Assembly: GCA_964369425.1 (NCBI GenBank)
Contig: CAYJGW010000006.1
Coordinates: 15,841 to 79,840 of the forward strand
Length of the DNA: 64,000 nt
Direction: 5' to 3'
Source: CAUPWF01 sp964369425
Lineage (GTDB): Bacteria > Bacillota > Clostridia > Lachnospirales > Lachnospiraceae
Program-made: the position numbers and the translations under genes
Notes under the pieces: model-generated
What the model saw: the letters and a program-made list of their open reading frames with translations, nothing else
What the model was told of the DNA's origin: nothing
Database searches by the model: none
Shown here: positions 35,740 to 45,624 of the stretch, one piece after another
Numbering within the stretch: the first letter of the stretch is position 1
Layout: every line of letters starts with the position of its first letter

Positions 35740-36210
35740 ATGAATTCACACGAAGTGATTAACAGTATGTGGGTAAAATTATTCAATGAGATATGGGATT
35801 TGGAAGAAAAAGCGATTATTACAAAAGAATTCAAGGATATCTCAACGAATGATATGCATATTATAGATGCGATTGGCTTAGATAAGAAGAATAATATGTC
35901 TGCAATTGCAAAGAAATTGAATATCACTGTGGGTTCGTTAACGACTTCGATGAATAGTTTGGTGAATAAAAAGTATGTTGTGCGACATAGAAGTGAGAAA
36001 GATAGAAGAGTGGTATATATCCAATTGACAGAGAAAGGTAAAGATGCCTATGCTCATCATGAAAAATTCCACCAGAAAATGTCTGCAGCAGCTGTGGAGA
36101 GCCTTGGGGAAGAGGAAACTAAGGTTTTGATTAAAGCGCTACAGAATTTATCTGATTTTGTAGAAAAATATGGAACAGAACTTAAAGAGGACAGACAACA
36201 AGTGTTTTAG
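35740..36210 (+). CDS. MarR-family regulator, candidate FabT
   Basis: A 156-aa winged-helix protein. The recognition region MSAIAKKLNITVGSLTTSMNSLVNKKYVVRHRSEKDRRVVYIQLT is the classical MarR helix-turn-helix and wing with the DRR motif. As last gene of the fatty-acid operon it parallels FabT, the acyl-ACP-responsive repressor, which in streptococci is the second gene of the fab cluster. Together with the tandem TTTGA boxes at the operon promoter, autogenous control is likely. A run of ten Ts follows shortly, but no clear hairpin precedes it. Confidence 0.85.
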   Translation: MNSHEVINSMWVKLFNEIWDLEEKAIITKEFKDISTNDMHIIDAIGLDKKNNMSAIAKKLNITVGSLTTSMNSLVNKKYVVRHRSEKDRRVVYIQLTEKGKDAYAHHEKFHQKMSAAAVESLGEEETKVLIKALQNLSDFVEKYGTELKEDRQQVF

Positions 36211-36211
36211 A

Positions 36212-36240
36212 TTGCTTTTTTTTTTCGAAAATGATAGAAT
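36212..36240 (+). promoter_or_regulatory. Candidate chemoreceptor promoter
   Basis: TTGCTT (36212-36217) and TAGAAT (36235-36240) are separated by 17 bases, including a long T-run that may also help end the preceding operon. Confidence 0.4.
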
Positions 36241-36278
36241 TATGTGGTAATGTAGCGAAAAGAGAAGAGGTAATCGAT

Positions 36279-38381
36279 ATGAAGACAAGTTTACGGATTA
36301 AAGTCTCAACAAAAATAGCAGCGGCGATAGCAGTTGTGCTTGTGATAGTCTTTGCAATACTTATTTTGTTAAGTGTCACAGTTACAACTAATATTGTTGA
36401 GAATAGTGTTAGTAATGAATTTAGAATTACGGCTGCAGCAAATGCGAGTGGTATACAAAATACGTTATCAGGAGCTTCAAATGTAAATACAGATATTATG
36501 GACTATGCAGCGTATAATTACCAAAAATTTGCAGAGGATGTGGAATTAGGTCTTGTAGACCCCTCTATTAAGGAAGCAAGTTTGGTACACGATGTAGAAA
36601 TAGATTTACCAGCATCTGATGCAGAAAAGTACTTTTTAAATACATTTTGGAGTTCTGTTGGAACTAATACAGATTTAAATGCAATGTCGATTATGTTTAA
36701 ACCATATTCATTTGATAACCAAGTGGAGACATATGCATTATATGTAGATAAAGATACAGCAGCAGCGCATAGTTACGATGCAAAGTTAGATGTGAATTAT
36801 TTTGAAGAAGACTATTATAAAGTACCTATGGAGACAAAGGAAAAGTATATTACAGAGCCAATTGTCTTCGAAGGGCAACACGTTGTAACGGTTGCAGATC
36901 CATTGATGCATGGAGAAGAGGTAGTCGGTGTCGTGGCAGCAGATGTGAATCTTGAAAGTTTACAAGCCTTAGCGATTAATCTCGAACATTATGAATCGAT
37001 GTATGCAACAGTCATCAATCACAACGGGAATTATATTTTAAATACTCGTGACGAAAGAGCTTTTGGGACATCATATATCAATACTATTACGAATGAGAAA
37101 GAATTGGAACGCTTTCAAGAAAACCTAGCAAAAGGTGAATATTTTGAACAAGAGATAGGTGATAAGACTGTGTTTATGACCCCGATTGTAATGGGTGATG
37201 ATACGTGGTGGGTTGAGAATGGATTAGACACAAGCGAACTACACTCAGAAGTGACACAGTTAGGATATTTATTAGTGGTTATTGCGGGTGTAGCACTTGT
37301 GATTTCGCTGACAGTTTTGATTTTAGTAACGAGAAGATGGTTGAATCCATTGAAGAAAGTTGTAGAAGTGGCAGATAGTATTTCAGCAGGATCCTTTAAT
37401 AAACGACTAGAAGTGAAAAGCAACGATGAAATTGGTGAGTTATCGATTCGATTCAATGAGATGTCTGAGATGTTGGAACATCTAGTAGATGAAATACAAG
37501 GTCTGCTATTTGAGATGAGTAAAGGAAATTTTAGACTACAAGTTTCTGGAAATAACTTATACGTCGGAGATTTACAAACCATTAAAAATTCGTTTGAAAA
37601 AATAATCCGAGATATCAGTAACACCATGAAGAATGTAAAAGATGCATCAGTACAAGTAGCTACTGATTCAGCAAGTCTATCTTCTAGTTCTCAATCATTG
37701 GCACAAGGTGCAAGCGAACAAGCGACTAGTATAGAAGCATTATCTAGCACGATAAGTGAACTTTCTAAAAAAGTAGATGAGAATGCGATTACAGCAAAAG
37801 AAGTAAATCAGTTTGGGCAAAAGACAGGCGAAGTTATCAACGATAGTTCCTTGAAGATGAATGAGTTATTACAAGCTATAACGGAGATAAAGACATCTTC
37901 TACACATATAGATAAGATTATAAAGACGATTGAAGATATTGCGTTCCAGACTAATATTTTAGCACTAAATGCAGCTGTTGAAGCAGCGAGAGCTGGTCAA
38001 GCCGGTAGAGGATTTGCAATTGTAGCAGATGAGGTGAGAAATTTGGCACAGAAATCTTCAGAAGCGGCAAGTAACACGACAATATTGATTAAAAAATCAT
38101 TGGATTCGATTCAAAAAGGAACGAGACTAGCAGAAAGCACAGGACAAGCATTTGGAGAAGTAGAAATAAATGCGAATAAGATTATTACTTCAGTTGAAAA
38201 GATTGCTATTTCATCAGAAGATCAAGCCAATCGGATAAAAGAGTTACTGCAGGTAATTGAACAAATTGGTATTATCGTTCAAAGTAATTCAGCGACGACA
38301 GAAGAAGGAGCTTCTGCAAATCAAGAGTTGTCTGCACAAGCAGAGCTTCTCAGCCATTTAGTTTCAAAGTTTGATGTATAG
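36279..38381 (+). CDS. Methyl-accepting chemotaxis protein with dCache-type sensor
   Basis: A 700-aa chemoreceptor: a first membrane helix at about residues 15-37, an extracytoplasmic sensor of about 290 residues of dCache type (its second half has VVTVADPLM and GVVAADVNLESL), a second membrane helix near 327-350, HAMP, and a cytoplasmic signalling domain with the conserved hairpin tip IEDIAFQTNILALNAAVEAA and RGFAIVADEVRNLA near 550-590. The start at 36279 has AGAGG at 36266-36270; an upstream in-frame ATG at 36231 overlaps the promoter. The ligand is unknown. No che or flagellar genes are in the window. Confidence 0.93.
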   Translation: MKTSLRIKVSTKIAAAIAVVLVIVFAILILLSVTVTTNIVENSVSNEFRITAAANASGIQNTLSGASNVNTDIMDYAAYNYQKFAEDVELGLVDPSIKEASLVHDVEIDLPASDAEKYFLNTFWSSVGTNTDLNAMSIMFKPYSFDNQVETYALYVDKDTAAAHSYDAKLDVNYFEEDYYKVPMETKEKYITEPIVFEGQHVVTVADPLMHGEEVVGVVAADVNLESLQALAINLEHYESMYATVINHNGNYILNTRDERAFGTSYINTITNEKELERFQENLAKGEYFEQEIGDKTVFMTPIVMGDDTWWVENGLDTSELHSEVTQLGYLLVVIAGVALVISLTVLILVTRRWLNPLKKVVEVADSISAGSFNKRLEVKSNDEIGELSIRFNEMSEMLEHLVDEIQGLLFEMSKGNFRLQVSGNNLYVGDLQTIKNSFEKIIRDISNTMKNVKDASVQVATDSASLSSSSQSLAQGASEQATSIEALSSTISELSKKVDENAITAKEVNQFGQKTGEVINDSSLKMNELLQAITEIKTSSTHIDKIIKTIEDIAFQTNILALNAAVEAARAGQAGRGFAIVADEVRNLAQKSSEAASNTTILIKKSLDSIQKGTRLAESTGQAFGEVEINANKIITSVEKIAISSEDQANRIKELLQVIEQIGIIVQSNSATTEEGASANQELSAQAELLSHLVSKFDV

Positions 38382-38390
38382 AGTGGATAT

Positions 38391-38420
38391 AAAAATGCGA
38401 GCCGATGGGTTCGCATTTTT
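38391..38420. terminator. Bidirectional terminator between chemoreceptor and EAL gene
   Basis: AAAAATGCGA and TCGCATTTTT form a 10-bp stem with additional inner CC/GG pairs; T-runs lie in the outer stem on both strands, between two convergent genes. Confidence 0.8.
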
Positions 38421-38430
38421 ATTAGGATAA

Positions 38431-39672
38431 TTAGTCAAATATAAGTTTATCAAACGGTTCTGGTTTTGCAAAAAGATATCCTTGCGAATACTGAATTCCT
38501 CGCGATTGAACAACTTTCTGAATCTCCTCGTTCTCTACAAACTCAGCAACAACTTCAGAATTGATTAATTGTGCCATATAACAAATGGAATCAAGAATAA
38601 TCCGACTTTCTGAATTAGTTGCTATGTTCTTTATAATATCTCCATCAATTTTAATAACGGCTGGTTTTAAAGATACAATAGAGGTATAAGTTGCAAAGCC
38701 TACACCGAAGTCGTCAACAGCAACCTTACAGCCAATTTTTCGGACTTCAGATAAGAAAGAAAAAAGTTCTTCGTTCTTGTTATAATTTTCAGTCTCAACA
38801 AATTCGATTACTATTTTTGATGGATCATGTAGTTTACTGAGTCTAGTCAATAGCCAAGTTTTTAATTCCTGAGATTGTATATCGTATAAGGAGATATTGA
38901 GACCCAACTTACTATTCTTATACTCAAAGTCCCTAAGGGCTTTATCAATAGTGATTTTACTGAGAGGAATATAAAGTTTTAATGATTTTGCAACATCAAG
39001 AAATTGACCAGGGGCATAAAGTTTACCATCTTGATCATAAATACGCATCAGAGCCTCGAATTTATCAATTTTTCCAGTTGAATTATTATGAATGCCTTGA
39101 TAGAAAGGTACCACCTTATCATTGTTAATAGCATAGTTTAAAAGTTCAAATATTTTAACATCATCAGCTCGTTCTTTTAACAGTAACTCTCGTTCATTAT
39201 TTTCAATAATAAAGTTGTTTTGGAGGCGGTCATTCATATAAATAGCACTTTTGGCACGATCTACCATATCGTCACCAAAAACAACAATAAAGCGTGAGAC
39301 ACCACTGAGATCAGTTTGTTTTGCGGTAGATAACTCATACTGCTCATGGAAGGTCTTCATTAGGTTCAAGAAGTCTTCATCGGAGATTTCATCCCCAGCC
39401 ACAACCATAAAATGCTTATAGGTATGTGCATAAACGGTTAGAATATGGTCAAGTCCGAGCTGCTGATATGCAGCATTTCCAGATGCTAGTATCTCGCGAC
39501 ATGTATGATAATAACGCGCTTCTCCAAATGTAGCAATCATCATATCGGCATTTATAACCTCATTCATACACATCTTTGTGTATTTTTTTTCCTTTGAATC
39601 AATTGAGTATTGTTCGTAGCTTAAAATGTTAAATCGGTGATCGATTAATCCTTGCGAACTATTAGTATTCAT
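38431..39672 (-). CDS. EAL-domain protein, probable cyclic di-GMP phosphodiesterase
   Basis: A 413-aa soluble protein. The C-terminal EAL domain (about residues 180-413) retains catalytic-type motifs: KFEALMR, LNIS, EFVETE, DDFGVGF, IKIDG, the glutamate in AEFVEN and the QGYLF loop, so hydrolysis of c-di-GMP is likely. The N-terminal part is unlike known sensors; FVVFGDDMVDRAKSAIYM in its middle looks like the end of a degenerate GGDEF domain. A diguanylate cyclase is encoded at 57957. AAAGGA precedes the ATG; it may be the last gene of the pncB operon. Confidence 0.85.
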   Translation of the reverse strand: MNTNSSQGLIDHRFNILSYEQYSIDSKEKKYTKMCMNEVINADMMIATFGEARYYHTCREILASGNAAYQQLGLDHILTVYAHTYKHFMVVAGDEISDEDFLNLMKTFHEQYELSTAKQTDLSGVSRFIVVFGDDMVDRAKSAIYMNDRLQNNFIIENNERELLLKERADDVKIFELLNYAINNDKVVPFYQGIHNNSTGKIDKFEALMRIYDQDGKLYAPGQFLDVAKSLKLYIPLSKITIDKALRDFEYKNSKLGLNISLYDIQSQELKTWLLTRLSKLHDPSKIVIEFVETENYNKNEELFSFLSEVRKIGCKVAVDDFGVGFATYTSIVSLKPAVIKIDGDIIKNIATNSESRIILDSICYMAQLINSEVVAEFVENEEIQKVVQSRGIQYSQGYLFAKPEPFDKLIFD

Positions 39673-39706
39673 TTTTTTTCCTTTCAGGAAACAGGTGGTT
39701 ACCTTG

Positions 39707-40513
39707 TTACAACATAAACATCTCTATTACTTGTGCAATACCGTCTTCGTTATTTGATGCTGTCACGAAATCAGCAGATTCTATAACTTCAGATTGAGCA
39801 TTTGCCATTGCGACTCCAAGACCAGCGCACTCAATCATGGTGATATCATTATAGCCATCACCGCAGCAAATCATCTGATCACTGCTAAATCCAATGCTAT
39901 TTAATAGGCGGAGCAAGGAATGCGCTTTGTCAATCTGTGCAGGCATTATTTCTAGGAAGTGAGGCTCAGAGCGGAAGATGTTCAGATTAGAGTGAAATCT
40001 TTCTTTGAACTTCGCTTCCAATTCAACTAATAAATCAGGGTCACCTGGAGCTACTAATTTATTAATAGGGAAATCTATATATTCTAAAAAATTATCAACG
40101 GATTTTATTGGCATTTTATTGATTTGAGATTCTATTTGCGTATATTTGTTTACTTCAAAAGCGCTAATGATTTCCGTATCTGTATACGTAATCAGGTTTG
40201 CATTCGTTTCTTTTATCATGTCATAAATAGCTTCAAGATGAGCGTGAGAAACCGTTTTATTGTAGATGGCTTCATTGGTATGACAGTCAATAATGCGAGC
40301 GCCATTAAATGGAAGTATATACCCACCATTGTTTTTTAAGTCCAATTCTTTTGCAAGAGGAAGAACTCCTGGTGTAGGTCGTCCTGAGGCTAGTACAACC
40401 TTTTTACCAATGCTATGTAATTTTTTTATCGCGTCCTTTGTTTTTGTAGAAATCTCTTTTCTTGAATTTGTTAGAGTGCCGTCTAAGTCAAGTACCAGTA
40501 CTTCATAGGTCAT
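39707..40513 (-). CDS. Cof-type HAD phosphatase
   Basis: A 268-aa HAD hydrolase of the Cof/YidA group (type C2B cap). Motif I LDLDGTLTNSRKEIS, motif II ASGRP and motif IV CGDGYNDITMIECAGLGVAM are all clear, with the lysine of motif III in the region before it. Members dephosphorylate sugar phosphates, FMN precursors or PLP; the substrate here is not predictable. It follows murF by 17 bases in the same direction. Confidence 0.88.
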   Translation of the reverse strand: MTYEVLVLDLDGTLTNSRKEISTKTKDAIKKLHSIGKKVVLASGRPTPGVLPLAKELDLKNNGGYILPFNGARIIDCHTNEAIYNKTVSHAHLEAIYDMIKETNANLITYTDTEIISAFEVNKYTQIESQINKMPIKSVDNFLEYIDFPINKLVAPGDPDLLVELEAKFKERFHSNLNIFRSEPHFLEIMPAQIDKAHSLLRLLNSIGFSSDQMICCGDGYNDITMIECAGLGVAMANAQSEVIESADFVTASNNEDGIAQVIEMFML

Positions 40514-40530
40514 GTTTTTTCGTCCTTTTC

Positions 40531-41928
40531 TTATAATTTGATGTTTTTTAGAATATCCACAACTTCGCTGAATGCCATAAAGTTTGAGGCTTTTACTAAA
40601 ATAGTATCTTCCACTTTTAGAAGATTTGGAAGTTGTTCGAGTAATTCTTTTTTTGTATTGAAATACAGTGGTTTGCAGTGTTTGAGATGAGGCTCTCTTG
40701 CAATGGATTTTTCAGCACCGGTATAGGTTTCTAGTGATAGAGGACCTACACAACAAATCAAATCAATATGATTGTATGCTGCATGAATTCCAACTCCATA
40801 ATGGAGCTCTTCCTCATTCTCTCCTAATTCCCCCATATCACCAAGTATAGCTATTTTTCGAGTCTCTACAGTACTAAGGACATCCAAGGAAGAGTTCATA
40901 GATACTGGGCTAGCATTATAACAATCATCAATGATAGTCAGACTATCCGTTTCTATGACGTTAGTGCGACCAGAAACAGGAATGAGGGATGAGATGCCAT
41001 TTTCAATTTCGGTTATAGATAAACCAAAAAGTTCTCCGAGTGTAGCCCCAGCTAATGCATTTGGAATCATATGGGAACCAGGGATAGAAATATTAGCTTC
41101 AACTGTTTCTTGATTATTCAAATGTATTTTGCAACAAGTTCCACGCAGTCCCTTTGCTTGAATATCTGTCACGTATACATGAGACGAGTCGGATTCACCA
41201 AAAAATATCGGTTTTTTACCATTGATATCTGACAATTGGGTAAGCATGGTATCATCATTATTTAGTACAATGATTCCATCAGAAGACAGATGAGTGAAGA
41301 TTTCAGTCTTGGCTTCTAGTACCCCTTCTCTTGACTTTAGATATTCTAGGTGGCTCAGTCCTATATTTGTAATGAGTGCAACATCTGGCTTTGCAATTTT
41401 TGAAAGACGAGTCATCTCACCAAAGTGGTTAATACCCATTTCAAGTACAGCAATTTCATGGTCTTCTGTTAGATTAAATATAGTCAGTGGAAGACCGATT
41501 TCATTGTTGTAATTCCCCTGTGTTTTTAAAACGTTATATTTTTGTGAAAGTACAGAAGCTACCATTTCTTTGGTGCTTGTTTTTCCTACACTACCAGTAA
41601 TTCCTATGACCTTTACATCTAAAGAGCTGCGATAGTGTTCTGCTAAATCTTTCAAAGCTTGTGGACAAGAGTCCACTAGAATATAGGAAAATGTAGCATT
41701 AGGAAGTTCTTTTTCAGAAAGAGTACAAAGAGCACCAGCATCTATAACTGTAGGGATAAAATCATGACCATCTACACGTGCACCCTTAATAGGAATGAAT
41801 AAATAGTCTGTTTTAATTTTTCGGCTATCAATAGCTACACCTGAAACTTCTTTTGAAAGTAACTCGGAATTACCCATATAGGTTCCACCACATGCAGTGG
41901 TAATTTCACTTAGTGTCATATTTTTCAT
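40531..41928 (-). CDS. murF: UDP-N-acetylmuramoyl-tripeptide:D-alanyl-D-alanine ligase
   Basis: A 465-aa Mur ligase adding D-Ala-D-Ala to the UDP-MurNAc-tripeptide in the last cytoplasmic step of peptidoglycan precursor synthesis. The ATP loop GITGSVGKTSTKEM, the NNEIGLPLT segment, LEMGINHFGEM and IDDCYNASPVSM match MurF rather than MurC, D or E. It lies 23 bases after ddl, whose product is its substrate, and probably shares its transcript. Confidence 0.95.
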   Translation of the reverse strand: MKNMTLSEITTACGGTYMGNSELLSKEVSGVAIDSRKIKTDYLFIPIKGARVDGHDFIPTVIDAGALCTLSEKELPNATFSYILVDSCPQALKDLAEHYRSSLDVKVIGITGSVGKTSTKEMVASVLSQKYNVLKTQGNYNNEIGLPLTIFNLTEDHEIAVLEMGINHFGEMTRLSKIAKPDVALITNIGLSHLEYLKSREGVLEAKTEIFTHLSSDGIIVLNNDDTMLTQLSDINGKKPIFFGESDSSHVYVTDIQAKGLRGTCCKIHLNNQETVEANISIPGSHMIPNALAGATLGELFGLSITEIENGISSLIPVSGRTNVIETDSLTIIDDCYNASPVSMNSSLDVLSTVETRKIAILGDMGELGENEEELHYGVGIHAAYNHIDLICCVGPLSLETYTGAEKSIAREPHLKHCKPLYFNTKKELLEQLPNLLKVEDTILVKASNFMAFSEVVDILKNIKL

Positions 41929-41951
41929 GGTTTTACATCCTTTTGTAAATT

Positions 41952-43004
41952 TTATTGGTATCTTTTTAAAGACTTTTCAATGATTAATTCACATAAATCT
42001 TCGTAGGAAATACCTACTGCATTAGCAGATTTTGGAATCAAACTATTAGGCGTCATGCCAGGTAGTGTGTTCACTTCAAGACAATAGATTTCATTGTCAG
42101 GAGTAACGATGTAATCTGCACGAGAGTACACATCTATTTTTAATGCGTTACATACATTTATTGTAACATCTGAGATTCGTTTCGCGAGTGATTCATCAAT
42201 CGGTGCAGGGCATAGTTCTTCAGTCATACCATCTTGGTATTTATTTGCATAATCAAAAAAGCCAGATTTCGGGATAATTTCGATAATTGGTAGTGTATCA
42301 CCGTCGATATATCCGCAAGTGAACTCACGTCCTGAAATAAATGGTTCCACCAATACCTCGTCTTCATACTGAAATGCTTTTTCTACCACTTCACAGTACT
42401 CTGTCTCTGTTTCTGGTAAGTACACTCCTATACTAGAGCCTCCGATAGAAGGTTTTACAACAACTGGTAATGAAAGCCCAAGCTCACTTAATGATTTTCT
42501 TTGCTCGCTTTTATGCAACAAAACGCCTCCAGGGGTCTGGATGCCATTGGCTTTGAAAAGTTGTTTGGTCAAATCTTTATCCATGGCAATTCCACTAGAT
42601 AGATAGTTAGGTCCTGTATATTTAATACCATAGACGTCAAATGTGGCTTGTAACTGTCCGTTCTCCCCAATTCCACCATGAAGTCCTAAAAAGGTGATGT
42701 CCGCCATTTGGCATAGAGCTAAGACATTTTCGCCAATCATACAAGGGGACTGATCCTTTCTAGAGGCTTTTATTGCCTCTAAATCAGGTTCGGTAGTCTT
42801 GATTTTATCAGCAATTGCTAGATTTGCTCCAGGAAGAGAAAATAGTTCATCCAGATTTTCACCGGAATGAGAAATCCCCATAAATACATCTACTAATATG
42901 GCCTTGTGACCGCGATTTAAAAGAGCTTTACAAATCCCAGCTCCAGAGGAAAGAGAGACATCTCTTTCTGTACAAAGCCCACCAGCTAATACTACAATTT
43001 TCAT
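41952..43004 (-). CDS. ddl: D-alanine-D-alanine ligase
   Basis: A 350-aa ATP-grasp ligase that supplies the dipeptide for MurF. N-terminal VLAGGLCTERDVSLSSG, FLGLHGGIGENGQLQ, the KPSIGGSSIGV loop and the C-terminal LEVNTLPGMTPNSL motif are characteristic. The GESGS-like binding region of VanA-type D-lactate ligases is not the closest match, so ordinary D-Ala specificity is assumed. It lies between pncB and murF. Confidence 0.94.
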   Translation of the reverse strand: MKIVVLAGGLCTERDVSLSSGAGICKALLNRGHKAILVDVFMGISHSGENLDELFSLPGANLAIADKIKTTEPDLEAIKASRKDQSPCMIGENVLALCQMADITFLGLHGGIGENGQLQATFDVYGIKYTGPNYLSSGIAMDKDLTKQLFKANGIQTPGGVLLHKSEQRKSLSELGLSLPVVVKPSIGGSSIGVYLPETETEYCEVVEKAFQYEDEVLVEPFISGREFTCGYIDGDTLPIIEIIPKSGFFDYANKYQDGMTEELCPAPIDESLAKRISDVTINVCNALKIDVYSRADYIVTPDNEIYCLEVNTLPGMTPNSLIPKSANAVGISYEDLCELIIEKSLKRYQ

Positions 43005-43021
43005 AACAACTCAATTCCTTT

Positions 43022-44482
43022 CTATAACTCAACTCCAACGCTCATAGACTCTAGGAGTTCTTTTTTTACATTATATAATTTTTCAGATAAATCCACATAT
43101 ACTTTGTGAGGATTGGATAATCGAAGTACTTCATCCCAAAGTGTCTGTTTTTCAGCAGTGCAGTAAGCTGAAATTTCCATAACAGAAGGTGATTGGTACA
43201 CACATTCTCCTTTGATGAAGATTGGGACTAATAATTCCTTTGTTGTGTAAGTGCCACCTTTTAACTTCGTTTTTTTCCAAGTTTCTACAGGGTCAAACAG
43301 TAATAGATCTTGATTACAATCAAGAACCTCGTCTTCAAAAGTGATATAGTCTGCTAATAATTTGCCAGAATTTTTATCATAGATACGATGTACCGTCTTG
43401 TTGCCAGGGTTTGTAATCTTTTCATAGTTTTCCGACAACTTGATTTTTGGTACAAATTGTCCCTCGTTACCTTTGATGGCAGCTAATTTATAAACCCCAC
43501 CAAAAGAAGGGCAATCTTTCGATGTGATCATATGGGTGCCGACACCCCAAGAAGTAATCGTAGCCCCTTGAATTTTTAAATCATAAATCAAATGTTCATC
43601 TAAGTCATTAGATGCAGAGATGTAAGCATCTAGGTGACCTGCTTCATCTAGCATAGCACGAGCGCGTTTAGAAAGATATGCGAGGTCTCCACTATCTAAT
43701 CGTATGCCATAATTTTTTAAGTTAGGATTCTTTTTCTTTAATAGATCAAATACCTTTATTGCATTTGGAACTCCTGATTTAATGGTGTCATAGGTGTCCA
43801 CTAGTAAGCAACAAGCATTAGGATACAAGTCAGCATAAGTCAAAAAAGCAGTGTATTCATCAGAAAAACTCATAATCCAACTGTGTGCATGGGTTCCTCT
43901 AACAGGGACATCAAATTTTCGACCAGCTAGCACATTGGATGTTCCTACGCATCCGCCAATGATAGAAGCGCGAGAACCAAATAATCCGGCATCCGGTCCT
44001 TGTGCTCTTCGCAGGCCAAATTCTAATACGCCATCACCAGAAGCAGCATGTACAACGCGAGCAGCTTTTGTAGCGATGAGTGATTGGTGGTTTACAATAT
44101 TAAGAAGTGCAGTTTCTATCAACTGTGCTTCCATGATTGGTGCAATCACTTTGATGATAGGTTCGCTTGGGAAGATAACGCTTCCCTCAGGAATAGCATA
44201 GATATCACCACTAAAATGAAAGCCGCTGATATAGTGAAGAAATTCTTCATCAAATATATTCAAACTTCGCAAATAGTCTACGTCGTCATAAGAAAAATGT
44301 AATCCTTTAATGTAATCGATTACTTGCTCGAGACCAGCAGCAATGGCATAGCCACCGCCACAAGGGATAGTTCGAAAAAAGACGTCGAAGATTACAGTTT
44401 CATTTTCAGGGCGATTAAAGTAGCCTTGCATCATAGTCAATTCATAAAAATCTGTTAACAGAGTTAAATCATTTGTGTTCAT
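43022..44482 (-). CDS. pncB: Nicotinate phosphoribosyltransferase
   Basis: NAD salvage enzyme joining nicotinate to PRPP. The 486-aa protein begins MNTNDLTLLTDFYELTMMQGY, as in Firmicutes PncB, and has EFGLRRAQGPDAG, GTHAHSW and IRLDSGDLAYLS motifs. The ATG at 44482 is chosen because GGAGA at 44489-44493 is spaced correctly for it; an ATG six bases upstream is too close to that site. It is first of a minus-strand operon with ddl, murF and the Cof phosphatase. Confidence 0.94.
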   Translation of the reverse strand: MNTNDLTLLTDFYELTMMQGYFNRPENETVIFDVFFRTIPCGGGYAIAAGLEQVIDYIKGLHFSYDDVDYLRSLNIFDEEFLHYISGFHFSGDIYAIPEGSVIFPSEPIIKVIAPIMEAQLIETALLNIVNHQSLIATKAARVVHAASGDGVLEFGLRRAQGPDAGLFGSRASIIGGCVGTSNVLAGRKFDVPVRGTHAHSWIMSFSDEYTAFLTYADLYPNACCLLVDTYDTIKSGVPNAIKVFDLLKKKNPNLKNYGIRLDSGDLAYLSKRARAMLDEAGHLDAYISASNDLDEHLIYDLKIQGATITSWGVGTHMITSKDCPSFGGVYKLAAIKGNEGQFVPKIKLSENYEKITNPGNKTVHRIYDKNSGKLLADYITFEDEVLDCNQDLLLFDPVETWKKTKLKGGTYTTKELLVPIFIKGECVYQSPSVMEISAYCTAEKQTLWDEVLRLSNPHKVYVDLSEKLYNVKKELLESMSVGVEL

Positions 44483-44505
44483 AGTCATTCTCCAATGGTT
44501 TGATT

Positions 44506-44541
44506 TATGTGTAAAATGCACATATATTGCGTATTATACCA
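44506..44541 (-). promoter_or_regulatory. pncB operon promoter with candidate operator
   Basis: On the minus strand an extended -10 element TGGTATAAT is present (TATAAT at 44538-44533). Downstream, in the leader, is the inverted repeat TATGTG-N7-CACATA (44506-44524), well placed for a repressor. Confidence 0.5.
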
Positions 44542-44568
44542 CTATTTAATAGAAAAGAAAAGAATACC

Positions 44569-44598
44569 TTGAATATGTATGAAAAAAGGTATTATAAT
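44569..44598 (+). promoter_or_regulatory. Promoter of the Gfo/Idh/MocA gene
   Basis: TTGAAT (44569-44574) and a perfect TATAAT (44593-44598) are 18 bases apart. This places the transcription start close to the ATG at 44645 and argues against the longer frame from 44579. Confidence 0.6.
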
Positions 44599-44644
44599 GT
44601 ATGTAATGAGTACTACAAAATACAGAAATGAGGAGAATAAAAGA

Positions 44645-45622
44645 ATGAATGTAGGAATAATAGGGGCAGGGATGATTGCTGAAAAAATGGCAACGACTAT
44701 TAATGGAATGGAAGGTGTAACAAACTATGCGATAGCATCAAGAGATATCGAAAAATCGAAAAAATTTGCAGAGAAATTTCAGGTTGAAAAGGCTTATGGA
44801 AGTTATGAAGAATTAGCGGCAGATGAAAATGTAGACTTGATTTATGTAGCAACACCTCATTCTCATCACTGCGAGCACGGTAAAATTGCATTGGCACATA
44901 ATAAACCAATTCTATGTGAGAAATCATTTACTGTAAATGCAAGAGAAGCAAAAGAACTAATAGATTTAGCAAAAGAAAAACAAGTGTTAGCGGCGGAAGC
45001 AATCTGGACAAGATATATGCCTTCAAGGGTGATGATACAAGAGATAATAGATAAGGGCGAAATAGGAGAAGTAAAGTCATTGAGTGCGAATTTAGGGTAT
45101 CCATTGACTCATATCTATCGGATGTATGCCCCTGAATTGGCAGGAGGATCATTACTCGATTTAGGTGTATATTCCTTGAACTTTGCTTGTATGTTTTTAG
45201 GCTATGATATTGAAGAAGTGGTATCTACGTGTACGAAGTTTGAGACAGGAGTAGATAATCAAGCAGCAATTATACTAAAATATAAAAATGGGGTGATGGC
45301 AAACCTTCAGTGCAATGCATTAGCAGCGACAGAACAGTGTGGAATTATTCATGGTACGAATGGATATATCATTGCGAAAAACATCAATAATATCGATGTG
45401 ATTGAAGTATATAACGTAGATAGAACGCTCAGAGAGCGAAAGGAAGTACCGGCACAGATTACAGGGTTTGAATATCAAGTGGCAGCGTGTAAAAAAGCAA
45501 TCGAAGAAGGAAATATCGAGTGTAATGAGATGCCTCACGATGAAATTATAAAGATGATGGAGATTATGGATGGACTTAGAAAAGAATGGGGTATTGTCTA
45601 TCCTATGGAAGAGAAGGAGTAG
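44645..45622 (+). CDS. Gfo/Idh/MocA-family oxidoreductase
   Basis: A 325-aa NAD(P)-dependent dehydrogenase with the N-terminal Rossmann motif VGIIGAGMIAEKM, the conserved CEKSFTVNAREAKEL segment (catalytic lysine of the EKP-type motif) and a C-terminal alpha/beta domain with GGSLLDLGVYSLNF. It is close to the dihydrodiol dehydrogenase-like branch, which acts on sugars or inositol-like compounds. GAGGAG at 44631-44636 supports the start. The next gene, an aldose-epimerase homologue, follows after two bases, suggesting sugar metabolism. Confidence 0.88.
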   Translation: MNVGIIGAGMIAEKMATTINGMEGVTNYAIASRDIEKSKKFAEKFQVEKAYGSYEELAADENVDLIYVATPHSHHCEHGKIALAHNKPILCEKSFTVNAREAKELIDLAKEKQVLAAEAIWTRYMPSRVMIQEIIDKGEIGEVKSLSANLGYPLTHIYRMYAPELAGGSLLDLGVYSLNFACMFLGYDIEEVVSTCTKFETGVDNQAAIILKYKNGVMANLQCNALAATEQCGIIHGTNGYIIAKNINNIDVIEVYNVDRTLRERKEVPAQITGFEYQVAACKKAIEEGNIECNEMPHDEIIKMMEIMDGLRKEWGIVYPMEEKE

Positions 45623-45624
45623 AG

